A DNA stretch of 64,000 bases from Actinomadura livida (GTDB taxonomy: Bacteria; Actinomycetota; Actinomycetes; Streptosporangiales; Streptosporangiaceae): the NCBI RefSeq assembly GCF_014648675.1, contig NZ_BMRO01000005.1, positions 243,285-307,284 of the forward strand, read 5' to 3'. How positions within the stretch are numbered: position 1 is the stretch's first letter; each line of letters starts with the position of its first letter. Under the pieces are notes generated by a model, which saw only the letters and a list, made by a program, of their open reading frames with translations, searched no databases and had not been told where the DNA came from. Below, piece after piece: positions 1-8,716 of the stretch. The translations under genes were made by a program, and so were the position numbers.

Positions 1-905
1 TGGCGGCTCTCCTGGACGACGGTGCCGTCGTGCGCACCCACGTCCTGCGCCCGACCTGGCACTACGTGCGGGCGGAGGACATCGGCTGGCTGCTCGAACT
101 GACCGCCCCCCGCGTGCAGCGGATCACCGGCAAGCAGCTCCGCGACACCCACGGCCTCGACGCCCCCGCCATCGACCGCGCCACCGCCGCCGTCATGGAG
201 GCACTGGAGAGCCGGGGGCACCTCACCCGCGCGCAACTGGCCGAGGAACTGCGCGAACGCGGAATCCAGGGCACCGGGCACATGGTGATGGTCCTGCTGG
301 CCCACGCCGAACTGGACCGCCTGATCTGCAGCGGCCGAACCGTCGACGGCGAACACACCTACGCGCTGATGGCCGAACGCGTGCCAGCACACCTGCGCCT
401 CTCCCGGGACGAGGCCCTGGCCGAACTCGCGCTGCGCTACTTCACCGGGCACGGCCCCGCAACGGAACGGGACCTCGCCTACTGGGCGACGCTCACCCTC
501 ACCGACGTGCGCGCCGGCCTGCGGCAGGTGCGCGACCGGCTCGGCTCTTTCGAGCACGACGGGCGCGCCTTCTGGCACGCCCCCGCAGAAGCCCCCGACC
601 GGAGGCAGGACCCCGCGGGCCACCTTCTGCAGGTCCTGGACGAGACCTACCGCGGCTACCAGGACTCCCGCTGGGTACTGGACGCCGCCGAGATCGTGCC
701 GCGCGCCCGGGAGGCGGCGATCGGCATGGCTCTGGTCGACGGACAACTCCTCGCCTCCATGCGCCGCACCCTCGGCCGCGACCGTGTGCGCTTCGACCTG
801 CGGCCATACCGTCCGCTGACGCTCTCCGAGTACGAAGCCCTGGACCAGGCCGCCGGACGGTACGCCGAATACCTGGGCCTCAAACCCGAGATCACCTACC
901 AGTGA
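1..905 (+). CDS. Winged-helix DNA-binding protein, AlkZ-like, 5' partial
   Basis: The reading frame is open from position 3, and the text before the first possible GTG (position 30) already reads like protein (GAVVRTHVLRPTWHYV), so the true start is upstream of the window. The RTHVLRPTWHYV signature, where a gatekeeping His follows an RPTW motif, is typical of the winged-helix AlkZ/YcaQ-like family (PF06224), DNA glycosylase relatives that act on crosslinked or alkylated DNA. About 300 residues are visible out of roughly 350-400 usual for actinobacterial members. The closing part (SMRRTLGRDRVRFDLRPY) is the usual C-terminal beta segment. Whether this member is an active glycosylase or only a DNA-binding relative cannot be told from this fragment. 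Confidence 0.85.
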   Translation, partial: AALLDDGAVVRTHVLRPTWHYVRAEDIGWLLELTAPRVQRITGKQLRDTHGLDAPAIDRATAAVMEALESRGHLTRAQLAEELRERGIQGTGHMVMVLLAHAELDRLICSGRTVDGEHTYALMAERVPAHLRLSRDEALAELALRYFTGHGPATERDLAYWATLTLTDVRAGLRQVRDRLGSFEHDGRAFWHAPAEAPDRRQDPAGHLLQVLDETYRGYQDSRWVLDAAEIVPRAREAAIGMALVDGQLLASMRRTLGRDRVRFDLRPYRPLTLSEYEALDQAAGRYAEYLGLKPEITYQ

Positions 906-920
906 CCGCGGGGGCACGAG

Positions 921-940
921 CGCCGGACGCGCGTCCGGCG
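921..940. terminator. Perfect GC-rich palindrome between convergent genes
   Basis: A 20-bp perfect palindrome (CGCCGGACGC followed by its reverse complement) sits 15 bp after the AlkZ-like stop and 24 bp before the stop of the convergent DUF4041 gene. Its position suits a bidirectional terminator; there is no U-tract, as is common in actinomycetes. Confidence 0.55.
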
Positions 941-963
941 ACCAGGGACGCAGGTCGCCGCTG

Positions 964-2964
964 TCAGGCGGGTTTGCCGGCGCGGTATTCGAGGGCCTCG
1001 GGTATCTCGTTGTATTCCAGGAGATGGTTCCCCGCGATCCGCTCAAGGGCGGTGCGGACCTCACCTGGCGTCGCGTAGAAGAACTCCCTGCGAAGGTTGA
1101 CCTGGTTGACGCGGCGCTCCGCGAACTCCTGATGCAGGCTGTTCTCCAGCCCGACGGCGTCGTCGCTGAAGATGAGCGCGTGGACGTCGAAACGGAAGGG
1201 CACTGAGGCGTCGCCCAGTTCGCGGACCCGGTCCATCGGCTCCAGGCGCCGCGTCATCCCTATCTTCACCATCCGCTCGCCGAAAGCACCGATGTTGGAG
1301 ATCACGTACACGTACCCGGCGCGGACGTTGGCGGCGCGGCCCTCCACATCGGAGATGGCCGATTCCACGTCGGCGAGCTTCGCCCGCAGATCGGCGGCGC
1401 CGCCCGCGTCCCCGTTCGCCTCCAAACGCGCGAGCGCCGACTCGACGTGCGAACGCTCCTTGAGCAGCCGGGCCTTCTCGCGCTCGAACTCCTTGCGGGC
1501 CTTCTCCTCCTCGCGCTGCCGCTCGCGCTCGGCCCGGACCCGTTCCTTCTCCTCCTCGACCTTGGCCAGATGATCCGCGGTCAGGCGCAGCTCCTTGACA
1601 CGGATCGACCGGTACTCCCGGCTGACCCGGATGTCCATGGTCTTGCCGAGCCGCTCGATCGTCTGCGCGCTCTTGTCCAGCCGCTCGATCGCCGACTGCA
1701 GCTTGTAGGGGCGCATCGTCCGGACCAGGTTGTCGGCCTCGGCGTTGTAGGCGCGCAGCATCAGCTTGGAGAAGTCCCGCACCATCTTCCCGCCCTGCGC
1801 AGCCGAACCGTTCACCGTCCAGTTCGTGGCACCGACGACCGCCTTGCCCGTCCGCGCCATGGCCTTGATGCGATCCTTCACCTTCGCGAGCTCGGCCTTG
1901 TAGGCGACGACGTCCGCCAGCGGATGCTGGTACTCGTAGACGCCCGCCTCCTGCAAGAGCGCCAGATCCTCCGTCTCGGTGATCGACTTCCGGACGCGCT
2001 GCAACTCGGCGTGCAACTCGGTGCGCTTGCGTTCGGCGTCGGCGACCTCACCGCGCAACCGCTCCAGTTCCGCCGCCACCCGGGGCGCGTCCAGGCCCCC
2101 GAGCCGCTGCAGCCATCCGCGCAGCTCGGCGTTCTCGGCCTCCAGCTCCTCGATTCGCTGCTTGCGGGTACCGAACGCCGCCCTGCCCCTTTGCCCGTTG
2201 GGCGCCCCGTGCGGAAGCGGCGCCGGCTCGACGGCCGGCGGAACCGGCGGCGGCCCGCTCTGCTGCTGCGCGGGAGGCGGCGGGAGCACGCCGGGCGGCG
2301 GTGCCTGGACGGGGTCCGGCGTCCAGAACTGCCAGCCCGGCGGTGCGGGAGGCCAGCTCGCGTCGGGCATCCAACCGGGCGGCGGCGTCCAGCCCGGCGG
2401 CGGCGCCGGCCAGCTCGGCGGCGGGTTGTACCGCCACCCGGCCGCATGAGGCGCAGGGGGGACGGCCGGGGACGGAGCCGGAGGCGGCTGCATCACGGGC
2501 GCGGCAGGCGGCGGAACGGGCGGCGCCGCCTGCGGTGCCGGAAGAACGGGTTCCGGACGAGCCGGGCCCACCCGTCCGGCGAGGTTCTGGACGATCTCGG
2601 TGAGTCGCGGGGCGTCCTGGTCGTGCACGTCACCGAAATCGGTATCGGCTCCCGCCCCGTCCACGACCACGAAGAACCAGCGCTGCTTGTACGACTTCCG
2701 CGTCTGGACGGAGGCGACCACCGCGATGTCGATCTCCTGGCGCGGCCCCTCCTTGGCGAGTTCGGCGACGGTGAAGCCGAGGACCCGGCGGTCGGTGACG
2801 GCGATGTGGGTGAGCGTCGGGAGAGCCTTGACGGTGGTCGCGAGTGCCCTCACGCTCTCGCCCTCCCGTAGGAAGAACCGCAACAGGCTCAAGGCACGCT
2901 CGGCGTCACCGGGATCGACCTCCGCGCCGATGTAGTCCGGACGCGGGATCTCCTGCAGTGCCAT
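964..2964 (-). CDS. DUF4041 / T5orf172 (GIY-YIG-like) domain protein with N-terminal PH-like and proline-rich regions
   Basis: This 666-aa protein has four visible parts. Residues about 1-130 form a bacterial PH-like module (LTHIAVTDRRVLGFT). Residues about 135-260 are a low-complexity Pro/Ala/Trp-rich stretch (PPGWTPPPGW, PPAPPGWQF). Residues about 270-560 are a charged coiled coil of the DUF4041 type. Residues about 565-660 are a T5orf172 domain, a GIY-YIG relative, with GYVYVISN and MVKIGMTRR matching the family. DUF4041-T5orf172 proteins occur in phages and bacteria and their role is not settled; DNA binding or nicking is the usual proposal. The ATG has a GAGG site 6 bp upstream. The gene stands alone and converges on the AlkZ-like gene. 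Confidence 0.82.
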   Translation of the reverse strand: MALQEIPRPDYIGAEVDPGDAERALSLLRFFLREGESVRALATTVKALPTLTHIAVTDRRVLGFTVAELAKEGPRQEIDIAVVASVQTRKSYKQRWFFVVVDGAGADTDFGDVHDQDAPRLTEIVQNLAGRVGPARPEPVLPAPQAAPPVPPPAAPVMQPPPAPSPAVPPAPHAAGWRYNPPPSWPAPPPGWTPPPGWMPDASWPPAPPGWQFWTPDPVQAPPPGVLPPPPAQQQSGPPPVPPAVEPAPLPHGAPNGQRGRAAFGTRKQRIEELEAENAELRGWLQRLGGLDAPRVAAELERLRGEVADAERKRTELHAELQRVRKSITETEDLALLQEAGVYEYQHPLADVVAYKAELAKVKDRIKAMARTGKAVVGATNWTVNGSAAQGGKMVRDFSKLMLRAYNAEADNLVRTMRPYKLQSAIERLDKSAQTIERLGKTMDIRVSREYRSIRVKELRLTADHLAKVEEEKERVRAERERQREEEKARKEFEREKARLLKERSHVESALARLEANGDAGGAADLRAKLADVESAISDVEGRAANVRAGYVYVISNIGAFGERMVKIGMTRRLEPMDRVRELGDASVPFRFDVHALIFSDDAVGLENSLHQEFAERRVNQVNLRREFFYATPGEVRTALERIAGNHLLEYNEIPEALEYRAGKPA

Positions 2965-3314
2965 GAATTCCTCGCAACGTCATCTCTGAGCGAGACGAGG
3001 ACCCGGTCCGGTGCCGCGACCCCCGTGTCGCCACGGTCAGAACACATCGAGGGGAGCACCCGACCCTCCTGGGACGACCCGACGGCGATCCCGGTTTACG
3101 CACCGCCACTGACCGCATCCGGCAACCGTGCATCCCGGAGCCCTGCACGGCCGACCGAATAAGCCACTAATCCGCAGAACCTCTCAGAGGATGATTTGCG
3201 CCCCCGGAAGGCCACGTCCGTCCGCATGCGGACGCCGTAGGAGAACCGCCGGGAACTGTCGGCCGCCTGCCCTAGCCTTACTGGAATCCGACCAATGGTG
3301 TTCGGAGGGCGGTC

Positions 3315-3998
3315 ATGGCGGGGCGCTGGATCACGAAGAACGGTCGACCGGTTCGGATCGACGACGGTGGCGGGGGAAAGATCGTCGTGGCCGGACTGGC
3401 CGCGATCATGATGGCGGGAAGCGGCGGAGTCGTCGGCGGTGCCGCGGGCGCGGGCGACGCCCCCTCGCTGAGCGCGAAGACCATCAATGCCCGCAAGGGG
3501 GATGCGAAACGTTCCGCGCGCAAGGGGAACGCCGACAAGGCATGGCGGCGCCTGGGCATGCGGCAGATCAGACGGTCGCGTGACCACCCAAGGGCGGGGT
3601 GTGTGCGCGTCACCTGGGGTGAAGTGCAGCAGGCGGCCATCCGCAATCCATGCACCTCGCTGGATCGGAGACTTATCGCGATCGCCGACCGGAGCGGGAA
3701 CACCGCCCTGATCTCGGTCGCTTGGGCAAGGTTCCGCAACAACGGTGACCGGCGACGCTTCCAGCGGGTGATCGACGTTTACGGCACGGGCGACATCAAA
3801 CCACTGGCCGCGAGCAAGCTCGGCTTCGCCGATATCCGGTTCACCGGTCGCTTTTACCATTCGATCCCGAAAATGGCGCGGCTCACCGTCGCCGAAGCCG
3901 AGGCGGTCAAGGGCACTTTCAACCCCGAAGTGCTGGACGGCTTCGCCCAGGTCGCAGCCGAACTGCCGAGCCCACCGAACAACCGAAGGCGCCGCTGA
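3315..3998 (+). CDS. Hypothetical protein with one N-terminal hydrophobic segment
   Basis: A 227-aa protein of unrecognised family. The ATG follows GGAGG at good spacing. After a short basic start comes a Gly/Ala-rich hydrophobic stretch at about residues 24-46 that could anchor or export the protein, though no lipobox Cys or clear cleavage site is seen. A basic region follows, then a globular domain (ISVAWARFRNNGDRRRFQR, then a GFADIRFTGRFYHS stretch). No catalytic signature stands out. Codon use fits a real gene. It is isolated, between divergent or convergent neighbours. Confidence 0.6.
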   Translation: MAGRWITKNGRPVRIDDGGGGKIVVAGLAAIMMAGSGGVVGGAAGAGDAPSLSAKTINARKGDAKRSARKGNADKAWRRLGMRQIRRSRDHPRAGCVRVTWGEVQQAAIRNPCTSLDRRLIAIADRSGNTALISVAWARFRNNGDRRRFQRVIDVYGTGDIKPLAASKLGFADIRFTGRFYHSIPKMARLTVAEAEAVKGTFNPEVLDGFAQVAAELPSPPNNRRRR

Positions 3999-4069
3999 TC
4001 CGCCACGGCGCAGCGACCAGTGCGCAGCCCCCTCCGCGCCATCCTTCTCAGCCCACACCGCCAGGGGCG

Positions 4070-4477
4070 CTACGTGCTCGTGTGCCGGGAGCGGGCTTCG
4101 TGCATCTCCGCCTCGTGGTGGACGGCCCAGTCGGCCAGTGCCGACAACGGTTCGAGCAGTGTGCGGCCGAGCGGGGTCAGGCTGTATTCCACACTGGGCG
4201 GCACGGTCGGGTGGACATCGCGTCGTACCAGCCCGTCGTTTTCCAGGCCGCGCAGGGTCCGGGTCAGCATGCGTTGGCTGATGCCCTCGATGGCTCGGTG
4301 CAGCTCGTTGTAACGGTGCGGGCGGCCCCCGAGCAGGACCACGAGCAGCATGCTCCACTTGTCGCCCAGGCGCCGGAACACCTCCCCTACCGGACACGCG
4401 GCCAACTCGTCCGCAGGCACCGGGCGGGGCAGGTCGTGCGCGAGCACCGAAGGAACACCGGTGTGCGTAGCGGACAT
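4070..4477 (-). CDS. HxlR-family winged-helix transcriptional regulator
   Basis: A 135-aa protein with the HxlR signature: Cys near the start of the domain (ACPVGEVFRRLGDKW), a winged helix with the family phrases GISQRMLTRTLRGLENDGL and EYSLTPLGRTLLEPL, and a C-terminal helix. The ATG has AAGAAGG 8 nt upstream. HxlR proteins usually sense reactive or electrophilic compounds through the N-terminal Cys and regulate a divergent enzyme gene. Here the divergent partner is the SDR oxidoreductase that begins 77 bp away, so control of that gene is the natural inference. Confidence 0.92.
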   Translation of the reverse strand: MSATHTGVPSVLAHDLPRPVPADELAACPVGEVFRRLGDKWSMLLVVLLGGRPHRYNELHRAIEGISQRMLTRTLRGLENDGLVRRDVHPTVPPSVEYSLTPLGRTLLEPLSALADWAVHHEAEMHEARSRHTST

Positions 4478-4554
4478 GAAACTGCCTTCTTTCGTCCTCC
4501 GACAGGGCGGCCCATGATCAGAGCCTGCCGCTTTCGACCCTAAGGAGTGACACC

Positions 4555-5391
4555 GTGCCGGACCATCCCGCCAAGACCGTCATCATCAGCGGTGGCACCA
4601 CCGGCATGGGCCGGGCGGTCGCCCTGGAACGGTTGGCGAGGGGCGACCACGTCACCGTGATCGGCAGCAGCCAGACCAGGGGACGCGCCCTGCTCGACCA
4701 GGCCGCCGACCCGAACCTGCGGTTCCTGCGGGCGGACCTGTCCTCGATCGCCGAGGTCGAACGGGTCGTCGCCCACATTCGCGAGCGGCACCGGGCCATC
4801 GACGCGCTGGCGCTGTTCGCCAACCGGGTGAGCCCCAAACGCAGGCAGACCCCGGACGAACTGGAGTACACCTTCGCCCTGTACTACCTGAGCCGCCATC
4901 TGCTCGGCCACCGGCTGAGCCCGCTCCTGGACGCCGCTCCCCACCCTGTGATCATCAACGTGGCCGGCGTCGGCAACACCGCGGGACGGATCTTCTGGGA
5001 CGACCCGCAGCTGACGCGCCGCTACGGCCAGGTGCGCGCCCAACTCCAGGCCGGCAGGGCCAACGACCTGCTCGGTGTCGCATTCGCGGGCCAGGCCGAG
5101 AGCAAGGCCCGTTATGTCCTCTACCATCCCGGATTCACCCGCAGCGGAGCCGACTCCCACCCGAACCCGCTTGCCCGAAACGCCATCAAGCTGCTCGCGA
5201 GGCTCTTCGCCCGCCCCGTCACCGACGCGGTTCGGCCGATCGTCGAATGGATCGACCGGCCACCCGCCGACCCGCTCTCGGCGATCGACCGCGGCAAGCC
5301 CGTCGACCTGTCCCTGAAAACCTTGAATCCCGACGCCGCCGCCCGCCTCGCCGCCTACACCGAAGAGCTACTGCGCAACCGCGACCACTGA
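4555..5391 (+). CDS. SDR-family oxidoreductase, divergent
   Basis: A 278-aa Rossmann-fold protein of the short-chain dehydrogenase family. The nucleotide-binding glycine motif is near the start (IISGGTTGMGRAVALE), followed by an acidic DLSS after strand 4 and a hydrophobic beta strand ending INVAGVG. The GTG start has AAGGAG 9 nt upstream. The canonical NNAG and YxxxK catalytic motifs are not obvious: the expected active-site region reads RAQLQAGRANDLL. Its substrate and even its catalytic competence are therefore uncertain. It is divergent from the HxlR regulator and is probably the target of that regulator. Confidence 0.82.
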   Translation: MPDHPAKTVIISGGTTGMGRAVALERLARGDHVTVIGSSQTRGRALLDQAADPNLRFLRADLSSIAEVERVVAHIRERHRAIDALALFANRVSPKRRQTPDELEYTFALYYLSRHLLGHRLSPLLDAAPHPVIINVAGVGNTAGRIFWDDPQLTRRYGQVRAQLQAGRANDLLGVAFAGQAESKARYVLYHPGFTRSGADSHPNPLARNAIKLLARLFARPVTDAVRPIVEWIDRPPADPLSAIDRGKPVDLSLKTLNPDAAARLAAYTEELLRNRDH

Positions 5392-5489
5392 CACTCCAGC
5401 CGCGTTCAGCGACCGGCAAGCCGGCGTTGCCTCGGTGCCCGTCCGACCGACCTGCTGGAGCCACTCGACCTGCGCGGCGCCGCTGACCA

Positions 5490-7309
5490 CTACGCCGAAC
5501 GGTTGTGGGAGGGGGCCGGTGGATCCAGCCACAGGCGCGGCGCGTCAGGGTGCGGAGCCGTCGTAGGAAGGACAGGATCCCGGCGGTACCGGTCGACCAG
5601 CCGCCGCTGCTCTCGCGGCCGGTGGTGTCGGGGAACACCGGGGCGTCGGCCGTGCCCCCGGCTCTCACGAGGACGAGGTCGGCGACCCGCTCCGCTTGCC
5701 GCAGGTGTGCCCGGTCCCCGGTGCTCTGGGTGAGATCGAGGAAGAACTCCCCGATACCTGCGAGTCCGCAGCACTGGGTGAGGGCGTACATGCGCGGCGC
5801 CAGATCCTCGCAGGCCAGGGCGGCGTCGCGGACCAGGGTGAGGTGACCGTCCTCGCCCAGGTCGCGTGCGGCCCGTGCGAGGGACGCGCCGATGCCCGAC
5901 AGCCCCTGGCAGAACGACGCGTGCATCGGCTTGGCCGAGGCCGACCGGGCGGCCTCGATCAGCGGGACGAGGTGCTGGGCGAGGGTGTCGCACTTCTTGC
6001 GCAGGACAGGGACGTCATGGTTGTGCGGATCGTCGACGAGCCAGGTGGGGCCCAATCCGGTCGCGGCGTAGAACAGCGTGGCGCCCAGGGAGAAGTAGTC
6101 GGCCTCCGCCGTGGGGAGGTCGTTGCGCTCCTGCTCAGGCGGGCTGTAGCCGGGCGTCCAGCCGTACAGGTGCGGGTCCTCGGCGTGGCTGATCTCGAAG
6201 TCCACCAGGCAGGGACGGCCGGTGGCGTCGTCCAGGACGATGTTGTTGGGATTCAGGTCGCGTACCAGCACGCCTCGCTGGTGCACCTCGTCGAGGAGTT
6301 CCAGCAGGGCGGTGGCCAGAGCGCGCAGGCTGCGACCGCGCGGCGCGGGGTCGGCGGTGTAGAGGCCGTTGTCGCCGACGTCCCGGCCGAGCGGGGGCGC
6401 GCCCATGTCCGTGATGGCCAGGTACTCCTGGTCGTCGTGGCAGAAGTGGTCGATCACCCGCGGGACGCCGTCCACCTCTCGCAGCAGTTCCAGGACGTAG
6501 CGTTCGTTGCGCAGGCGCATCCGCGAATCGCGGCCGTGGGAGTCCTCGTCGACGTAGGCCCGCGCCTCCTTGACGATCACCGGCCGGTCTTCGGTGGTGT
6601 CGATCGCCCGGTACACCCAGCCCTTCCCGTTCCGGGTCAGGCCGCGCTCCACCTGGTAGCGCCCGCCCAGGACGACGACCGGCGCCGCGTTTCCCTCGGT
6701 CCCCTCGTTCGAGGCGATCTCTCCGGTGAGCGGGTCGGCGGCCCAGTCGGGCTGCCAGTACGAGTCGTCCGCCGCGCCCTGCCGGGTCGTCCCGTCGGGA
6801 GCGGTGACCACCAGTTCGAGGTCCCCGTTCTCGTCGACCGCGTAGGAGGAACCGAAGGGCCCGTACCGGTAGTACACGGGGGAGTCGGGCCGGACGCGCC
6901 GGTCACTGCGGATACGGGGCCCCTCCAGGCCCGCAAGGTCGTCGGCGAGCCTGTGGGCCAGGCCCGCCACGTGCTCGGGGGCCGCGTAGACCGTCACCGC
7001 CTTGCCGATCGAGCCGGGATGGGTGGTGGAGGAGTTGAGGCTCCGCAGCCGCCGCCCGGATCGGATGATCTTGAAGTGGCACGGGGTGGCCAGCACGGCG
7101 GGCAGCATCCGCCGGACCGTCTCCAGCAGCGTCGTGGGCCGCGCCGACAGATGGATCTTCCAGCCCTGGCGTGGGAGGTGGAAGGCCGGGTCGCCCACGG
7201 TCAGCCACGTGTCCTGGCTGGAGATCGCCCGGCCACTGCCGGCGATCCGCCCGGTCACCTCGGCGCGGAGATCCTTCTCTTCCGGGAGGGGGTCGAGTCC
7301 AGCGGGCAT
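5490..7309 (-). CDS. Class III/IV lanthipeptide synthetase (LanKC/LanL type), shortened cyclase, frameshift near the end
   Basis: This enzyme should phosphorylate Ser/Thr in the neighbouring precursor, eliminate phosphate and cyclise. The ATG at 7309 follows AAAGG. Residues about 1-215 match the RamC/LanKC lyase region; about 225-440 is a kinase domain with VIVKEAR (ATP Lys), VRDLNPNNIVLDD (catalytic loop) and LVDFE (DFG equivalent). The rest is LanC-like, with FCQGLSGIG and QCCGLAGIGE at the zinc-ligand positions, a three-Cys set like some LanM/LanL enzymes. Only about 170 residues of cyclase are present, so the first half of that barrel is missing; full-length relatives run about 850-900 aa against about 606 here. 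At about 5553 one base appears lost: a one-base correction gives the expected ending DAPRLWLDP and a stop at 5490, whereas the uncorrected frame runs on antisense into the SDR gene. Confidence 0.85.
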
Positions 7310-7365
7310 GTTCGTGCCTTTCTGAGTGGTGTCCAGGTGCCGGGCAATCCCGCCCCGTGCAGGCC

Positions 7366-7393
7366 GAGGGGCCATCGCGATCGATGGCCCCTC
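7366..7393 (-). terminator. Strong hairpin between precursor and synthetase genes
   Basis: Two 12-bp perfect arms (GAGGGGCCATCG and its complement) around a 4-nt loop lie in the 144-bp gap between the precursor stop and the synthetase start. In RiPP clusters such a partial terminator keeps the precursor transcript in excess over the enzyme; that role here is inferred from position. Confidence 0.6.
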
Positions 7394-7453
7394 GTGTTCT
7401 GGACGGTGCCCTTGGAAGTCCCGTGGGGACGCCGCGGGCACCGGCCGGTGAAC

Positions 7454-7609
7454 TTAGCGCTGGGTGCTGAAGTCGTCGCACAAGCGGGTGAGGCCCCAGT
7501 GGCAGACCGTGCACGAGGCGGCCTGGTACTCGGGCGTCTCGGACGGCACCTCGACCAGGGCGTCGAACTGGATCGAGCCGGCGTCGCGCGGCTGCAGGAT
7601 TGCGGACAC
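7454..7609 (-). CDS. Lanthipeptide precursor peptide, 51 aa
   Basis: The GTG start at 7609 has an almost perfect Shine-Dalgarno site (AAGGAGGT, 4 nt before the start), which fixes the start better than any upstream codon. The leader (about residues 1-30) contains an amphipathic IQFDALVEV segment of the type recognised by class III/IV synthetases. The probable core (ASCTVCHWGLTRLCDDFSTQR region, residues 31-51) holds three Cys plus two Thr and two Ser that could form lanthionine rings. It lies directly upstream of the synthetase and divergent from the ABC exporter pair. Ring pattern and class cannot be fixed from sequence. Confidence 0.82.
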   Translation of the reverse strand: MSAILQPRDAGSIQFDALVEVPSETPEYQAASCTVCHWGLTRLCDDFSTQR

Positions 7610-7693
7610 GATGACCTCCTTGAATGTTGCTCTGCGTAACGTTGTAATTACGGACAGTGGCGTCCGTCTCACTCGTCCCTGACGGGTCAAGGG

Positions 7694-8716
7694 GTGTCAA
7701 ACAGACCGGAAGTGGCAGGTAGTTCAAGATTGTTCACGAAATCTCGCCGGTGCGACGACGGCCTGCAGGCCACCGACGGCGCCGTCGCGGCCGTGCGCGC
7801 CCGAGGGCTGGCCAAGTCCTATAAGGGCAGGCCGGCCGTGCGCGGCGTCGACCTGACCGTCGCCGCGGGAGAGACCTTCGGTTTCCTCGGGCCCAACGGC
7901 GCGGGAAAGTCGACCACCATGGCCATGCTGTGCACCATGACGGCCCCCTCGGCCGGGCAGGCATGGATCGCCGGCCACGACGTGGGCGCCCACCCCCATC
8001 AGGTGCGGCGCCGCATCGGGTTGATCTTTCAGGACACGACCCTCGACCAGTCGCTCACCGCCTGGGAGAACCTGCGGTTCCACGCCCGCCTTCACGGCAT
8101 CAGCACCGCCGTCGCCCGGGAGCGCGCCCGAGAACTGCTGGAGCTGGTGGACCTCGACGGGCGCAGCGACAGCCCGGTGCGCACCTTCTCCGGCGGGATG
8201 AAACGCCGGCTGGAGATCATCCGCGGCCTCATGCACCGTCCGCGCGTGCTGTTCCTGGACGAGCCGACCGTCGGCCTCGACCCGCAGGCACGAGCCCAGA
8301 TCTGGGAGCACCTGCGCCGGCTGCGCCAGAGCGAGCGCATCACCCTGTTCCTGACGACCCACTACCTGGACGAGGCCGAGCACTGCGACCGCATCGCCAT
8401 CATCGACGACGGTCGCGTCATCGCCGAGGACACGCCCGGCGGGCTGAAGTCCGTGCTCGGAACCGACCGCGTCGAACTCCGGTCGAGCGACGACCGGGCC
8501 GCCGCCGCGCAGTTGCGCGAGACGTTCGGGCTGCGGGCCGAGGAGCGGTCCGGCGGGCTTTCGGTCCGGGTGGACGACGGAGCGGCCTTCGTCCCCCGGA
8601 TGTGCGCGAACCTGGACGTCGCCATCGAGTCGGTCACGGTCGTGCGGCCGAGCCTGGACGAGGTGTTCTTCCACTACACCGGACGCGGCATCCGCGAGAG
8701 CGAGGCCGGATCGTGA
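7694..8716 (+). CDS. ABC transporter ATP-binding protein, DrrA-like
   Basis: A 340-aa ATPase with all nucleotide-binding motifs: Walker A GPNGAGKST, Q-loop LIFQDTTLD, signature FSGGMKRRLEI, Walker B VLFLDEPTVGLDP and the switch His in LTTHYLDEAEHCDR. It has the C-terminal extension typical of DrrA/CcmA-type drug and peptide exporters. The GTG at 7694 is the earliest start in frame; the first 30 residues are weakly conserved, so a later start is possible. It overlaps the permease gene by 4 nt (GTGA) and is divergent from the lanthipeptide precursor, so export of the modified peptide or self-immunity is the likely job. Confidence 0.9.
   Translation: MSNRPEVAGSSRLFTKSRRCDDGLQATDGAVAAVRARGLAKSYKGRPAVRGVDLTVAAGETFGFLGPNGAGKSTTMAMLCTMTAPSAGQAWIAGHDVGAHPHQVRRRIGLIFQDTTLDQSLTAWENLRFHARLHGISTAVARERARELLELVDLDGRSDSPVRTFSGGMKRRLEIIRGLMHRPRVLFLDEPTVGLDPQARAQIWEHLRRLRQSERITLFLTTHYLDEAEHCDRIAIIDDGRVIAEDTPGGLKSVLGTDRVELRSSDDRAAAAQLRETFGLRAEERSGGLSVRVDDGAAFVPRMCANLDVAIESVTVVRPSLDEVFFHYTGRGIRESEAGS

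Noticed and set aside
1447..2871. A 474-codon open frame on the plus strand across the DUF4041 gene
   Set aside because: It is the mirror of a GC-rich gene, rich in Arg/Leu/Gly with no domain, while the minus strand shows coiled-coil and T5orf172 sequence.
3096..4397. A 433-codon minus-strand frame spanning the 227-aa gene and the HxlR gene region
   Set aside because: It overlaps two better-supported genes and has no start signal or domain.
5219..5489. Extension of the synthetase frame into the SDR gene
   Set aside because: The extension is Arg/Gly-rich antisense sequence. The expected C-terminus appears after a one-base correction with a stop at 5490.
5696..7639. A 647-codon open frame antisense to the lanthipeptide synthetase
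   Set aside because: The opposite strand has clear kinase and LanC motifs and the precursor; the antisense frame has no recognisable domain.
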